From Clostridiales bacterium (GTDB taxonomy: Bacteria > Bacillota > Clostridia > Tissierellales > GPF-1): a stretch of DNA of 40,447 nt. The stretch lies in assembly GCA_013619125.1 (NCBI GenBank), contig JABXKS010000086.1, positions 1-40,447 of the forward strand. The letters run 5' to 3'. A program made the position numbers and the translations under genes. Position 1 is the stretch's first letter. Each line of letters starts with the position of its first letter. Below the pieces are notes generated by a model. It was not told the DNA's origin. It ran no database searches and saw only the letters and a program-made list of their open reading frames with translations. Below, piece after piece: positions 16,801 through 24,722 of this stretch.

Positions 16801-17354
16801 TTTTCGCCGGTAAGTTTTCCTGTAAAAGTACAATCTATGATCTGGCCCGTCTCTTCATTTTTAGCCACAATTCCACCGACATGATTTTTCCCAACCAGGA
16901 TGCCGTATACTTCGCAATTTTCTACGATACCTCGGTTTTCACCGGCAATGCCGCCGATTCGATTCTCTGTTCCTGTCGGTTGAAGATTGACCTCGACCTT
17001 CAGATTTTGCACAATGCCTGTGCTTTGAATGTATCGAAACAATCCAAACGTGGAACCGTCATGAGTCAACTTCACACCTGAAATGGTATAATTCTTTCCG
17101 TTAAACTCCCCGCCGAATGTTGGAATGCCCCGAAAATTTTCATCATTAATCTGGATATCATTATTTAAAATGACCTTTAATCCATGAGAGTATGTATCGA
17201 GGGTGCAATCTTGGGCAAGTTGAATTAAATCTTCTTCATCATTAATAAAATAGACCCTTTGTTCAAGGCTATAGGCATTGGTTTGAACCGTGGATACCAA
17301 CAAGGCTATCACCATCAGCATGCCAACAAATTTATTCCATTTCATTTTCATCAT
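13812..17354 (-). CDS. exported GLUG-repeat / coiled-coil membrane-anchored protein
   Basis: About 1,180 residues. Signal peptide at the N terminus (KWNKFVGMLMVIALLVSTVQ). Two blocks of GLUG-like beta-helix repeats (NxGGIAGxNxGxIxxCxNxGxV), roughly 105-310 and 740-905, flank a long helical region (~325-700) rich in heptads and spaced short motifs (INSGMNAL, IQEGANQM). That region resembles the coiled-coil modules attached to Gram-positive RND/MMPL and YhgE/Pip-type proteins. The C-terminus has a beta domain, one membrane span (IYIGAAMLVLALAFILVL) and a basic tail KKKRKKR, so the bulk is outside, anchored at the C-terminus. Start: I chose the ATG at complement 17352-17354, 5 bases after GGGAG; it overlaps the end of the exporter gene, so translation is coupled. 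An ATG at 17369 is possible. Probable partner of the exporter. Confidence 0.8.
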   Translation of the reverse strand: MMKMKWNKFVGMLMVIALLVSTVQTNAYSLEQRVYFINDEEDLIQLAQDCTLDTYSHGLKVILNNDIQINDENFRGIPTFGGEFNGKNYTISGVKLTHDGSTFGLFRYIQSTGIVQNLKVEVNLQPTGTENRIGGIAGENRGIVENCEVYGILVGKNHVGGIVAKNEETGQIIDCTFTGKLTGENFSGGIAGENYGLIKNCRNKGAVNTTITPATLKLEDISIPEMNSKEEIITATNSGGIAGFNRGIIEGCVNEGVVGYPHVGYNVGGIAGRQDGFIGSSVNRGDVFGRKDVGGIVGQMEPYQVIKSDDDFFRELEEELDTLQDNIDETYNDIDSSNEEVSSQFETVNRSVANLADRMELLSDRTVDFADENIETINNTMDRIHNVLVDFESATAELEAGSVDVSAGLEAMNAGLICIAMSGDSVEKGIGEINDGLTDISVSISEIQEGANQMQQGFDHLDAAISNNESLDQAVEEINSGMAHINSGMNALADALSKMTDILSAAEDPLHTDVDEIIDQTKDDLETAQINFDLAADEMSKALVHLQDEYEKDSEEVSLAMTYFRQASSYFQTSLDWLNRGIQDFHDAAVEFENASKMMGHGMDNFSQATREFKSASGHFTLAINQMKQTLDREASLGAPKFSLLGESVDAAKNDLFVSGDKLIAEMSKLNDVATNTVDELTDDLRAINDQVFVVVDLIKEGYRNSMDEDRAIFNDISDEELSAADAEKFEGMKPTFGYVLNCSNAGTINGDINVGGISGALAIDYDFDPEGDLTSSESNVINFQFQTKGVLAECENTGLVTAKKDYVGGIVGRMDLGSLFECFNMSEVVSDDGNYVGGIAGGSYSMIRNSYSLSHLSGLDYIGGIAGFGVEIIGCRSMTTIDHAVEFIGMIAGDVQDGMFEKNERESGIDDEMEPQEDLQPVISNNEFVSEQWAAIDGISYSEKAEPVTYEYLLEDENLPEAFKQLKLTFVVDEETAIEYPFEYMESIEAEELPELPKKPGYLGQWSEYDFDQLVFPDTIIAEYIPLEQVLACKEEGETADLLVEGLFTPGASLEMTQDHDIESDLLTDMNKISQMQVEIKDNEIANEGYTFRFHAPEQKEYELYAWLGNGWQSLDTVWDGSYLVFQWPEEQFVFIVYEKTTDIRIYIGAAMLVLALAFILVLKKKRKKRLAQKSEKRV

Positions 17355-19755
17355 CTTCTCTCCCAACATTCACAACACCTTTAACATTGCCGCGAATCGT
17401 GCCATTCACTGTTGCATCCATATATCCATTCACATATCCCTTAAGTTTCCCATTGATTTTCATGCTACCGGACTGGCTGCTGATCAGCCTATCCCGTTTT
17501 ATGACAAATGCCGTTTTTTCAATAATCGTATCACCCATCAAAAGGGTTTGCGGCAATACCCCCATAACCAGAATCAATGAAATGATCGTCCCTCTTCCAA
17601 GACATACGCCGATGGATCCGACCGCATAATTTGAAGATAGAAACCCGATCAGAATGCCAGACGACGCAAGAATCGTACCGGATGTGATAATGGTTGGAAA
17701 AGCCTGGTTCAAAGACATTGTCATCGCGTCTTTAATATTCATCGTTTTCTTTAACTCCATATACCGGCTGGTGATGACAATGGCATAGTCAATGGTCGCA
17801 CCCATTTGTATCGAGGTGACCACCAGATAGCTTAAGAAGAATATATTGGTTCCCATGATCGGCGGGAAAGAGAAGTTAATCCAGATACTCCCTTGGATCG
17901 TTAAAACCAAGAGCACTGGCAAACCCGCTGATTTAAAGGTAAACAACAAAATGAACATAACAAAAAGAGCGGATAAAACACTGATCAGAACATTGTCAAA
18001 AGCAAAGAAGGTGGCTAAATCCTGATCGCTGGTGGATGCACCTACGATATAGGCTTCGTCATAATATTTTTCAATAGTTTCATGAAACTTTGCCAACTGT
18101 TCAAAAGTTGCTTCGCCTTCTTCTGACAAATCCGTAATCAACAAAATCCTCGAATATTTTTCACCTTCCAATTGATTTTTCCCTCGAGATAGCTCTTCAT
18201 ACAAATCGTTGATCTCCGTTTCCAGATCCTCATCGAGAGTTACATACCCTTCCTCCTTTTGATCATAAAGATACATGAACATATCAATCAAAGGAACCGA
18301 GTAATCCTTGAGGCCGTTGATCAGTTTGCTGTAGGTTTCCTCATGCACAGCGTACGCGCCATAGAGCATTTCCGCCACTTCAATATCCACATCCGTTAAT
18401 TCGGCAAACTGCCTTGGGGTGAGCTTGTCTGCGACCATATAACCGTCTCGCGCTTCCGTATTGGCAAGGCCGACCGTTTCCGTCACCATCCCATAGGACT
18501 CCAGCTCCTCGAGTAATTGGGCTTCCTTTTCATAGTCGCCTGAGGGAACAACTACAGCCATAATATTATCTTCCCCAAATGTATTTTTAATTTTCTTCTC
18601 GGCAAGTAGTGTTTCATTTTGCGCAAAGGTAGTAATGGTGCTGTCGCCAAATACATAATGTGTCTGATTGGACAAGTAAAAGGCTCCAATCAGTATCACA
18701 ATAAAAATCGGCGGGATGATATATCTTGTTTTTCCAACAAAAGCTCCCCAGATGGAGATGTCGGGTACAAAATTCTTATGAACGCTTTTGTCCATCAGGC
18801 CACTGAAGATCATCAAAAGTCCCGGCATCAGTGTAAAGACCACAAGCAAACTAAATACCAAGGCCTTAATCAAAACCATGCCCATGTCATAACCAACCTC
18901 AAATTGCATAAACATCAGCGCCATCAAACTGGAAATCGTGGTTAAACTACTTGATGAAATTTCCGGAATTGCTTTTGACAATGCTTGAATCGCAGCTTCC
19001 CTTGCCTCAAAATGCTGTCTCTCTTCTGTAAATCGGTGGCATAAAATGATGGCATAATCAATGGCAAGAGCCAATTGCAAGATAATCGCAATGGAATTGG
19101 ATATAAAGGAAATCTCCCCATAAATAAAATGCGTCCCCATATTCAAGAGCGCTGCCACACCAAACGTGATAAGAAGCACAGGAATTTCCATATATGTTTT
19201 TGAGGTAAAAAGCAGTACCCCGAGTATGATAAATATCGCAATAAAAAGAACCGTTTTAATCTCTTTTTCCAAGTCTGCAGCCGTATCTTCTGTGATTTCA
19301 CTATGAACATAGGTGTCATAGTCTTCAAGCACTGCGCTTACCTGATCCATGGCTTTTATGGTTGCTTCATCCTTTGCTTCCTTATCAAAAGTAATGGAAA
19401 ACAACGCTGAAGCCGATTTAAAATGCTCGTCACTATTATCGAAGGTAATGCTATTCACACCACTGATCGTTAACATTTGGTCTTTCAATTGTTCTGCTTT
19501 TTCATAAGTGATGTTACTGACCATGACACTTGCCATGCCGTACGTTGTAAACTCGTCTTCCGATATAATAAGACCTTGCCTTGTTTCTGTATCCTCTGAG
19601 AGATATTTTGTTATATCATCATTAACATCTACCCAGGTTCGAGAAAACAGACAAAAAATACAGGCAATCAAGTATATGAGAATAAACCCTGTTCTTTTGT
19701 CCACGATAATCGTGGACAGTTTTTCAATAAATCCAACTTCTTCTTTCTTTTCCAT
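17332..19755 (-). CDS. RND-superfamily MMPL exporter
   Basis: 807-residue membrane protein with the duplicated RND layout: TM1 (about 20-36), an extracytoplasmic domain (~40-170), five to six spans, then a second extracytoplasmic domain (~345-560) and six spans. Typical MMPL signatures are LALAIDYAIILCHRFTEE in the first half and GATIDYAIVITSRYMELKK in the second; the Asp in each Asp-Tyr-Ala is the proton-relay residue of the family. MMPL proteins move lipids, glycolipids or hydrophobic compounds using the proton gradient. The C-terminal ~60 residues are cytoplasmic and glycine-rich (NGKLKGYVNGYMDATVNGTI), an unusual bactofilin-like repeat. ATG 19755 follows AAGGAG. Upstream is a divergent TetR gene; downstream is the GLUG protein with overlapping ends. 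The substrate is unknown. Confidence 0.87.
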   Translation of the reverse strand: MEKKEEVGFIEKLSTIIVDKRTGFILIYLIACIFCLFSRTWVDVNDDITKYLSEDTETRQGLIISEDEFTTYGMASVMVSNITYEKAEQLKDQMLTISGVNSITFDNSDEHFKSASALFSITFDKEAKDEATIKAMDQVSAVLEDYDTYVHSEITEDTAADLEKEIKTVLFIAIFIILGVLLFTSKTYMEIPVLLITFGVAALLNMGTHFIYGEISFISNSIAIILQLALAIDYAIILCHRFTEERQHFEAREAAIQALSKAIPEISSSSLTTISSLMALMFMQFEVGYDMGMVLIKALVFSLLVVFTLMPGLLMIFSGLMDKSVHKNFVPDISIWGAFVGKTRYIIPPIFIVILIGAFYLSNQTHYVFGDSTITTFAQNETLLAEKKIKNTFGEDNIMAVVVPSGDYEKEAQLLEELESYGMVTETVGLANTEARDGYMVADKLTPRQFAELTDVDIEVAEMLYGAYAVHEETYSKLINGLKDYSVPLIDMFMYLYDQKEEGYVTLDEDLETEINDLYEELSRGKNQLEGEKYSRILLITDLSEEGEATFEQLAKFHETIEKYYDEAYIVGASTSDQDLATFFAFDNVLISVLSALFVMFILLFTFKSAGLPVLLVLTIQGSIWINFSFPPIMGTNIFFLSYLVVTSIQMGATIDYAIVITSRYMELKKTMNIKDAMTMSLNQAFPTIITSGTILASSGILIGFLSSNYAVGSIGVCLGRGTIISLILVMGVLPQTLLMGDTIIEKTAFVIKRDRLISSQSGSMKINGKLKGYVNGYMDATVNGTIRGNVKGVVNVGREDDENEME

Positions 19756-19842
19756 CGCTTGCTCCTTGTTTCATCTCTATGTGTTTACATTCCTTAAAGT
19801 ATATGCCAATCCAACTTTTTCGCCATAGACACATCATAAAAT

Positions 19843-19900
19843 TTGTCAAAAAAACAAACAGATTCAGGAAATTGTCTAAAAACAACCCTTATGGTATAAT
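19843..19900 (+). promoter_or_regulatory. tetR promoter and candidate operator repeats
   Basis: TTGTCT (19872-19877), 17 bases, TATAAT (19895-19900) is a good promoter for the TetR gene. TTGTCAAAAAAACAA (19843-19857) and TTGTCTAAAAACAA (19872-19885) are direct copies 29 bases apart, each with TTGT...ACAA ends. The second covers the -35, so they could be TetR sites controlling both directions. No convincing -10 was found for the exporter side. Confidence 0.5.
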
Positions 19901-19943
19901 TCGGAGTACTGCAAAACCGGAATCTTTCTTATAGGAGACTTGT

Positions 19944-20492
19944 ATGAAAGCTGAAATGACAAAAGACATCCTCTGTGCATCTTTAAAGAATAATCTTGCA
20001 CATAAGACACTTGATAAGATCAGTATTAAAGAGATTACAGACGACTGCGGATTAAACCGACAAACTTTTTATTACCATTTTGATGATATATACCAATTAA
20101 TGGACCGGCTATTGAAGAAAGAAGCCGTTTCGATCTTTCTTGACCAAGGCGAGCTTTTGAACTGGAAGGAAGGATTGACTCTGCTTTTTGACTATATCAC
20201 CGCCAACCGGGACATGTGTTTTAACGCGTTGACTTCTGTTGGCAATCAGTATATCTATCGGTTCTTTTATGATGAATTGTATGCCATTATTCGAAATAAC
20301 CTAGAAAACACGGTAGAAGGGTGCGGGCTTGATGAAAAGCATAAAGAACAGCTGGCCCAGTACACTGTGATTTCCTGGGGCTCATATATTGTTGCCTGGA
20401 TGAGGGGGATTGTTGAAGAGACACCGGAAGAGATCACGGAATTTTTGATTGGTCGAATCAGACACGATCATCCCACGATTTTAGACATCTAA
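19944..20492 (+). CDS. TetR/AcrR-family regulator
   Basis: 182 residues. The N-terminal helix-turn-helix (about 8-55) reads DKISIKEITDDCGLNRQTFYYHFDDIYQLMDRLL, a clear TetR signature of the DhaS/TetR_C_33-like type. The C-terminal all-helical ligand domain ends GRIRHDHPTIL. ATG 19944 follows TAGGAG. It is transcribed divergently from the MMPL exporter and GLUG genes, the classic layout for a repressor of an efflux operon. Ligand unknown. Confidence 0.85.
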   Translation: MKAEMTKDILCASLKNNLAHKTLDKISIKEITDDCGLNRQTFYYHFDDIYQLMDRLLKKEAVSIFLDQGELLNWKEGLTLLFDYITANRDMCFNALTSVGNQYIYRFFYDELYAIIRNNLENTVEGCGLDEKHKEQLAQYTVISWGSYIVAWMRGIVEETPEEITEFLIGRIRHDHPTILDI

Positions 20493-20494
20493 AA

Positions 20495-20519
20495 AGCCCG
20501 CCAAGTGATTTGGCAGGCT
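20495..20519. terminator. bidirectional terminator between tetR and GNAT gene
   Basis: AGCC-GCCAA (20495-20504) pairs with TTGGC-GGCT (20510-20519) with a mismatch and a GTGA-type loop; TTTTTAG follows on the minus strand and TTCT on the plus. Better as the minus-strand terminator. Confidence 0.7.
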
Positions 20520-20549
20520 TCTATCCGATTTACTATTACTTGGTCTTGT

Positions 20550-21254
20550 CTAATGCATCACGAATGCGACTGGTTTACCAGCAATTTGCTTCTTTATATA
20601 CTCATACGCTTCTTCAAGATGAGAATCCGCCGATCCCGCGCAATACTCCGCGATAAAGTAGGACCGGATCACAGCCAGAAGCGCATCCCCTTGAATATTC
20701 TTCTCTGACCGTACCCAAAGATTGTTATATGTAATAACATTGCCATAGCCATTCTCATTTTCAAGACCTGGATTGGCATAGTCAAATTCCGCTTTTCGAA
20801 ATCCCATACTGCGCCAAAATTGATCACGTTGAACACAGGTAACACCGCTGAACGCCTCTTCTGCCGCAAGCTCTTCCTCTGACAATCCTTTTTGATCCAA
20901 AACCTCGCAGAACCAAAATTCATCTTGATGTTGAGATATTAAATATTCAATTACCGCTCTTCCCAATCCCAATTTTCGGTACTCCCTATCTGTAAATGCA
21001 TAGACAATGCCGTGAACCACACTACCGCCTACCCACAGACGGACCGAGACGGTTCCGCTTACTACACGCCCCCCTTCTCGCACATAAGTGAAGTGAAATT
21101 GCGCATGATCGTCAGCTGCAGCTAAGATCTCCAAAAACTCTATTTTGGTGTCTTTATCACTTTCCAAGCGGATCGCCGCATTATATCCTTCAAAGAATTG
21201 AAGAATCAATTCCTCTTCAGCATCTTTCGCATTCATCATGACTACTTGATTCAC
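20550..21254 (-). CDS. GNAT-family N-acetyltransferase
   Basis: 234 residues with the GNAT core in the first two thirds: FTYVREGGRVVSGTVSVRLW (beta strands 2-3), GIVYAFTDREYRKLGLGRAV (beta 4 and the acetyl-CoA loop; RKLGLGRA corresponds to the Q/RxxGxG/A pyrophosphate-binding motif) and FWRSMGFRKAE (the conserved late Gly-Phe). The C-terminal ~60 residues are an extra helical part not typical of the minimal domain. Start is GTG (complement 21252-21254) with AGGGG 7 bases away. Single gene; acceptor unknown. Confidence 0.75.
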   Translation of the reverse strand: MNQVVMMNAKDAEEELILQFFEGYNAAIRLESDKDTKIEFLEILAAADDHAQFHFTYVREGGRVVSGTVSVRLWVGGSVVHGIVYAFTDREYRKLGLGRAVIEYLISQHQDEFWFCEVLDQKGLSEEELAAEEAFSGVTCVQRDQFWRSMGFRKAEFDYANPGLENENGYGNVITYNNLWVRSEKNIQGDALLAVIRSYFIAEYCAGSADSHLEEAYEYIKKQIAGKPVAFVMH

Positions 21255-21599
21255 GATACTTCCCCTTTCGGAATATTATCTTTGATGATCGTATTCATAA
21301 AACCGCAAACTCTCCAACACATCGTCCCTCGAACCAAAATCTGCATGTTTTTCTCCCCTGTTTTCCACAACCCACAAAGCCGTATCTTGTTTTATCCACA
21401 ATCTATTCTATTTTCAACTCAATCCTCTCCAAGAAACCATCTTTCTGTTTGCTTTTCTCATACCATTATATGGGTTTCCCAGTGCGCATACAAATGAAAT
21501 GCTCTCCCCTTTAGTAATCCATTATTCTCTCTGTCTCAAATGGAAGACCATTTTATGCCACAAGAAAATGCCTTGCTTGATCGCATTTGAAGCATAAAA
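21255..21599. other. gene-free stretch, nothing recognised
   Basis: About 345 bases with no open frame I would trust. It holds a -10-like GATAAT close to the GNAT gene and two DnaA-box-like 9-mers (TTTTCCACA at 21361, TTATCCACA at 21392). These stand alone, without an AT-rich unwinding region or replication genes. Confidence 0.4.
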
Positions 21600-21626
21600 A
21601 AATCTCATCAATTTCTGATGAGATTT
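21600..21626 (-). terminator. terminator of the alpha/beta hydrolase gene
   Basis: AAATCTCATCA (21600-21610) and TGATGAGATTT (21616-21626) form an 11-bp perfect stem; seven T follow on the minus strand. Confidence 0.85.
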
Positions 21627-21655
21627 AATCCTCGTATGCTTGGAAACCAATTCAT

Positions 21656-22345
21656 TTACCGTTCAGCGATCACAATCCTATCAACCAACGCATCCACCAC
21701 TTCATCGCTCATATGTGCCATTACCTTGTGCGGTGCGCCTTCCACAATGAAGTGGTCCATCTCGGCGAGTGGAGCCGACCGCTTATACAAATCCACCACA
21801 CCATCCGGAATCACTTGATCATACTCAGCTGTAACCAGCAGTATTTTACCCTGATACGTCTTTAATATCTCCCACGCATCACTGTTTTCATAACTTTTCT
21901 CCCTGCGAATACATGCCGTAAATCCTTGATCAAACTGTAAGTCGTAAGCCCTATTGTCATATGCCGCGGGTACAATTAAAACCAATAGCCGCACATCAAA
22001 TTCCTCCAAGAGCCGAACGGCCGTATACCCACTCATACTCGCGGCAACGATGGCGATCGACTGATCCTTTGGCGCATACCCTTGAATCACTTCAGCGGCC
22101 ATTTCCGTACGCTCACGCAGCGAAGAATGAACCAACTCCCCTTGCGTTTCGCCATGGCCAATAAAATCAAATGCGCATGAAGAAACGCCCTTCTTAAAAA
22201 GGCGTTCCCGTAGTCGATCAAATCTGAATCGATCCGATGTACCCGCTCCATGCAAACAGAACAGCTCGCATTGATCAGTTTTACTTATCATGTCCCCTAA
22301 AAGACTGTCCTGTTGAAAGGGTACAACGATTTTTTTTCTCATCAT
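21656..22345 (-). CDS. alpha/beta hydrolase family protein
   Basis: 229 residues from the preferred start (MMRKKIVVPF, complement 22343-22345, preceded by GAGGAAG; the frame stays open 15 codons more, into tauE). Fold marks: LFCLHGAGTSDR (oxyanion loop), FDFIGHGETQG, the nucleophile elbow AASMSGYTA (Ser in Ala-Ser-x-Ser-Gly in place of the usual Gly-x-Ser-x-Gly), LLVTAEYDQVIP (acid Asp) and VEGAPHKVMAH (His). The triad therefore looks complete. It follows the TauE/SafE gene closely (17 bases), so the two are probably co-transcribed. Substrate unknown. Confidence 0.75.
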   Translation of the reverse strand: MMRKKIVVPFQQDSLLGDMISKTDQCELFCLHGAGTSDRFRFDRLRERLFKKGVSSCAFDFIGHGETQGELVHSSLRERTEMAAEVIQGYAPKDQSIAIVAASMSGYTAVRLLEEFDVRLLVLIVPAAYDNRAYDLQFDQGFTACIRREKSYENSDAWEILKTYQGKILLVTAEYDQVIPDGVVDLYKRSAPLAEMDHFIVEGAPHKVMAHMSDEVVDALVDRIVIAER

Positions 22346-22361
22346 CTTCCTCGACTTTCTT

Positions 22362-23102
22362 CTAAAAGAATAAAGTGACTCCAATTGCAATCAGCATAGA
22401 ATGTACAAGCATTTGAAACTTCGACTTGCTGATACGATCAATCGTGCGATTTCCCACGAATAATCCCAGCGCAACTGCAGGAATCAGCAGCACAAACATC
22501 TGGAAATGTGAGCTGTTAATCTCTCCACGCGTTAAATATCCGAAGATGATAAATGGATTCAGCAAACACCAGTACAAAGAGATCATGCCTCGATACGTCT
22601 TCTTGTCATGGGTCACCTTGTCCATATAGGTACCAATCAATGGACCGCCAACCCCATATGCCGCCTGCATAAATCCGCTCAAAAACGGATAGGTCCGATG
22701 ATGCATCTTCATCATCGCGCTCGGATGTTGGTCACTTCCCTGTTTCAGCATTCGAATGCTGAAGAAAGAGTTAATAATAATAAATGCACCTAGTAGTACA
22801 TTCATGATCCCACTTGGAATTAAATCACCCATTATAATACCCACCGGCATGCCGATCATAGCAAGAACAAACATAATGGCGAACTCTTTCTTAATTAAAT
22901 GGTCCCGTTCCTTATAAGCGACTGCTAAAGACTGAAACACAGACATAATCAAAAATACCGGCAAAATCTCCAGTCGATCCACAACAAATAAACTCAACGG
23001 AAGAGCAAAAATAATGGCGCCAAACCCTGAAATTGTCTGTATGGTGTACCCGATAAAAACAATCACGAATAAATAAATGGAAACATCTAATGCTAAATTC
23101 AT
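22362..23102 (-). CDS. TauE/SafE-family membrane exporter
   Basis: 246 residues with about seven to eight hydrophobic spans. The family hallmark near the N terminus is GYTIQTISGFGAIIFALPLS, repeated in the second half around FLSGFMQAAYGVGGPLIGTY, the internal duplication expected of TauE/SafE. These proteins export sulfur-containing or organic anions (sulfite, sulfoacetate and others). ATG 23102 follows AAGGAG. Upstream is a terminator hairpin after nhaC, so the gene probably has its own weak promoter or depends on read-through. Its closeness to a D-cysteine desulfhydrase-like gene hints at sulfur compounds, but this is conjecture. Confidence 0.8.
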   Translation of the reverse strand: MNLALDVSIYLFVIVFIGYTIQTISGFGAIIFALPLSLFVVDRLEILPVFLIMSVFQSLAVAYKERDHLIKKEFAIMFVLAMIGMPVGIIMGDLIPSGIMNVLLGAFIIINSFFSIRMLKQGSDQHPSAMMKMHHRTYPFLSGFMQAAYGVGGPLIGTYMDKVTHDKKTYRGMISLYWCLLNPFIIFGYLTRGEINSSHFQMFVLLIPAVALGLFVGNRTIDRISKSKFQMLVHSMLIAIGVTLFF

Positions 23103-23124
23103 ACATCCTTCTCCTTTAAAAAAA

Positions 23125-23159
23125 GCGCAAAGGTTTTTACAAAAGCAAAACCTTTGCGC
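23125..23159 (-). terminator. strong terminator after nhaC
   Basis: GCGCAAAGGTTTT (23125-23137) and AAAACCTTTGCGC (23147-23159) give a 13-bp perfect stem with TTTTTTT following on the minus strand. It separates nhaC from tauE. Confidence 0.88.
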
Positions 23160-23177
23160 CGTTACTCATTTTAATTT

Positions 23178-24542
23178 CTAAACTGCAAGTTCTTCTTCTT
23201 GAATCGTTCCTACCGATTTTCTTGCTTTTAACTTTGGAAAGCCAATAAACAAGCAGATCAGCGCCGACACCATAACCAGGTGCGAATATGTGGAATACCT
23301 GATAATATCAACAGCAACCAACTCACCCGATGTCATCGATGCAGTTGCAGTGGAAGCCGCCGCCAACATCATGCCGCCCCAAGGAACGTTCGCCATCGTG
23401 GATGTCGCAAACATATCAAGGTACGCCGCTGTTCTTCTTGGGTCGATACCGAATTTCTTTGTTGTTTCCATCGCAATCGGTGCTGCTGTTACAATTGCAA
23501 CTGTCGAGTTCGCAGTGAAAATCGTAACCAAAACAGTTAACCCAATAATGCTCAACAACCCGGTCTTTGGATCATGCGCTTTCTTTTCCAGCTTTTGAAC
23601 AATCCAATCGATCCCGCCATTGTACTTAATTAAACCAATAATCCCGCCAACAATCAAGACAATAATTGAAATCTTTGCCATCCCCATCATGCCTGCCTGT
23701 GCAGTAGTCAAAACACCAACCAATTGACCGAATTCATGTTCAAACGCATTGAAGTACATCCCAATGCCGCCAGCCAATAGAATACCGGAAAGCAAAACAT
23801 AGAATACATTGGCACCCAATAGCGCAGCAACCAATACAACCGCGAATGGAAGTACTTGCAACAGGTTAAAGTCGCCTGCAACAAAGCTATAATCACTGCC
23901 CATGGTCATGATCGCAAAGGCAATCATCGTAATGATCCCTGCCGGCAATACAATCAAGAAGTTCACGCGGAACTTATCTCTCATCTCAACACCGCAGAGT
24001 CTTGTTGCCGCGATCGTTGTATCTGAAATAACGGACATATTATCCCCAAATGCCGCGCCGCCCAAAGTTGCGCCAACAACCAATGCTACCGGAATCCCAG
24101 TCGCTTCAGCCAAACCGACTGCAACTGGCGCCATCGCCGTTACTGTACCAACTGAAGTTCCCAAAGACAATGCTACCAAACAAGCCACAAAGAAAAGACC
24201 TGGCACAAGCATAAAATCAGGTATGTAGGTTAAGAATAAGTTCACTACGCTGTCAACCGCGCCACCATCTCTGGCAACTTTCGCAAATGCGCCCGCCAAC
24301 AAGAAAATCATAATCATGATCACTGTGTTTTGATTGGCCGCCCCTCTTGCGAAGGTTTCAATCTTTTCCATAGTCGTACGATTTTTGTTCATAAAAATGG
24401 CAATAAATGCTGCGATCATAAAGAAGACAAGTGCATCAACCACTTTTGAACTTCCCAATGCAATACCAAAGCTAAAAGTTAACGCGAGAAATATTAAAAT
24501 TGGTAATAAAGCCGTGAAACTAGGTTTTCTTTGGTTTTTCAT
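23178..24542 (-). CDS. NhaC-family Na+/H+ antiporter (organic-anion variant possible)
   Basis: 454 residues, about 11-12 membrane spans, NhaC superfamily. Visible: LSLGTSVGTVTAMAPVAVGL, GGAAFGDNMSVISDTTIAAT (the conserved Asp-Asn and Ser-Asp-Thr core of the family), and near the C-terminus the matching half ATSTMANVPWGGMMLAA. Start chosen at MKNQRKPSF (complement 24540-24542) after GGGAGG; a start seven codons upstream lacks a site. It follows the D-cysteine desulfhydrase-like gene by 180 bases with a hairpin between. NhaC relatives include malate-lactate and amino-acid exchangers, so a role in moving the substrate or product of the neighbouring enzymes is possible. Confidence 0.82.
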   Translation of the reverse strand: MKNQRKPSFTALLPILIFLALTFSFGIALGSSKVVDALVFFMIAAFIAIFMNKNRTTMEKIETFARGAANQNTVIMIMIFLLAGAFAKVARDGGAVDSVVNLFLTYIPDFMLVPGLFFVACLVALSLGTSVGTVTAMAPVAVGLAEATGIPVALVVGATLGGAAFGDNMSVISDTTIAATRLCGVEMRDKFRVNFLIVLPAGIITMIAFAIMTMGSDYSFVAGDFNLLQVLPFAVVLVAALLGANVFYVLLSGILLAGGIGMYFNAFEHEFGQLVGVLTTAQAGMMGMAKISIIVLIVGGIIGLIKYNGGIDWIVQKLEKKAHDPKTGLLSIIGLTVLVTIFTANSTVAIVTAAPIAMETTKKFGIDPRRTAAYLDMFATSTMANVPWGGMMLAAASTATASMTSGELVAVDIIRYSTYSHLVMVSALICLFIGFPKLKARKSVGTIQEEELAV

Positions 24543-24591
24543 GTAATCCTCCCATTTTGTCATTCTGATCTTGCTATCATCATTTCATCCC

Positions 24592-24626
24592 GGCAACGGA
24601 TTACTGGATCCTAGCAATCCGTTGCC
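24592..24626 (-). other. stem-loop in the dcyD-nhaC gap without T run
   Basis: GGCAACGGATT (24592-24602) and AATCCGTTGCC (24616-24626) form an 11-bp perfect stem with a 13-base loop. No T tract follows on either strand, so it is not a standard terminator. It may protect or process the mRNA between dcyD and nhaC. I recognise nothing else in the rest of the 24543-24722 gap. Confidence 0.55.
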
Positions 24627-24722
24627 GTTGATGAATTTCCGAATCATACATCCATCCTACTCGTTCTTCTACTCTATTGATCAAACGCTATGACTTGTAA
24701 GCCATTGTGCGTTTCGTGCGTT

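Noticed and set aside
21361-21400. Two DnaA-box-like 9-mers (TTTTCCACA and TTATCCACA) suggesting an origin
   Set aside because: Only two boxes, no AT-rich unwinding element, no dnaA/dnaN or replication genes, and TTATCCAC-like strings occur singly elsewhere in the window (near 5190 and 40230).
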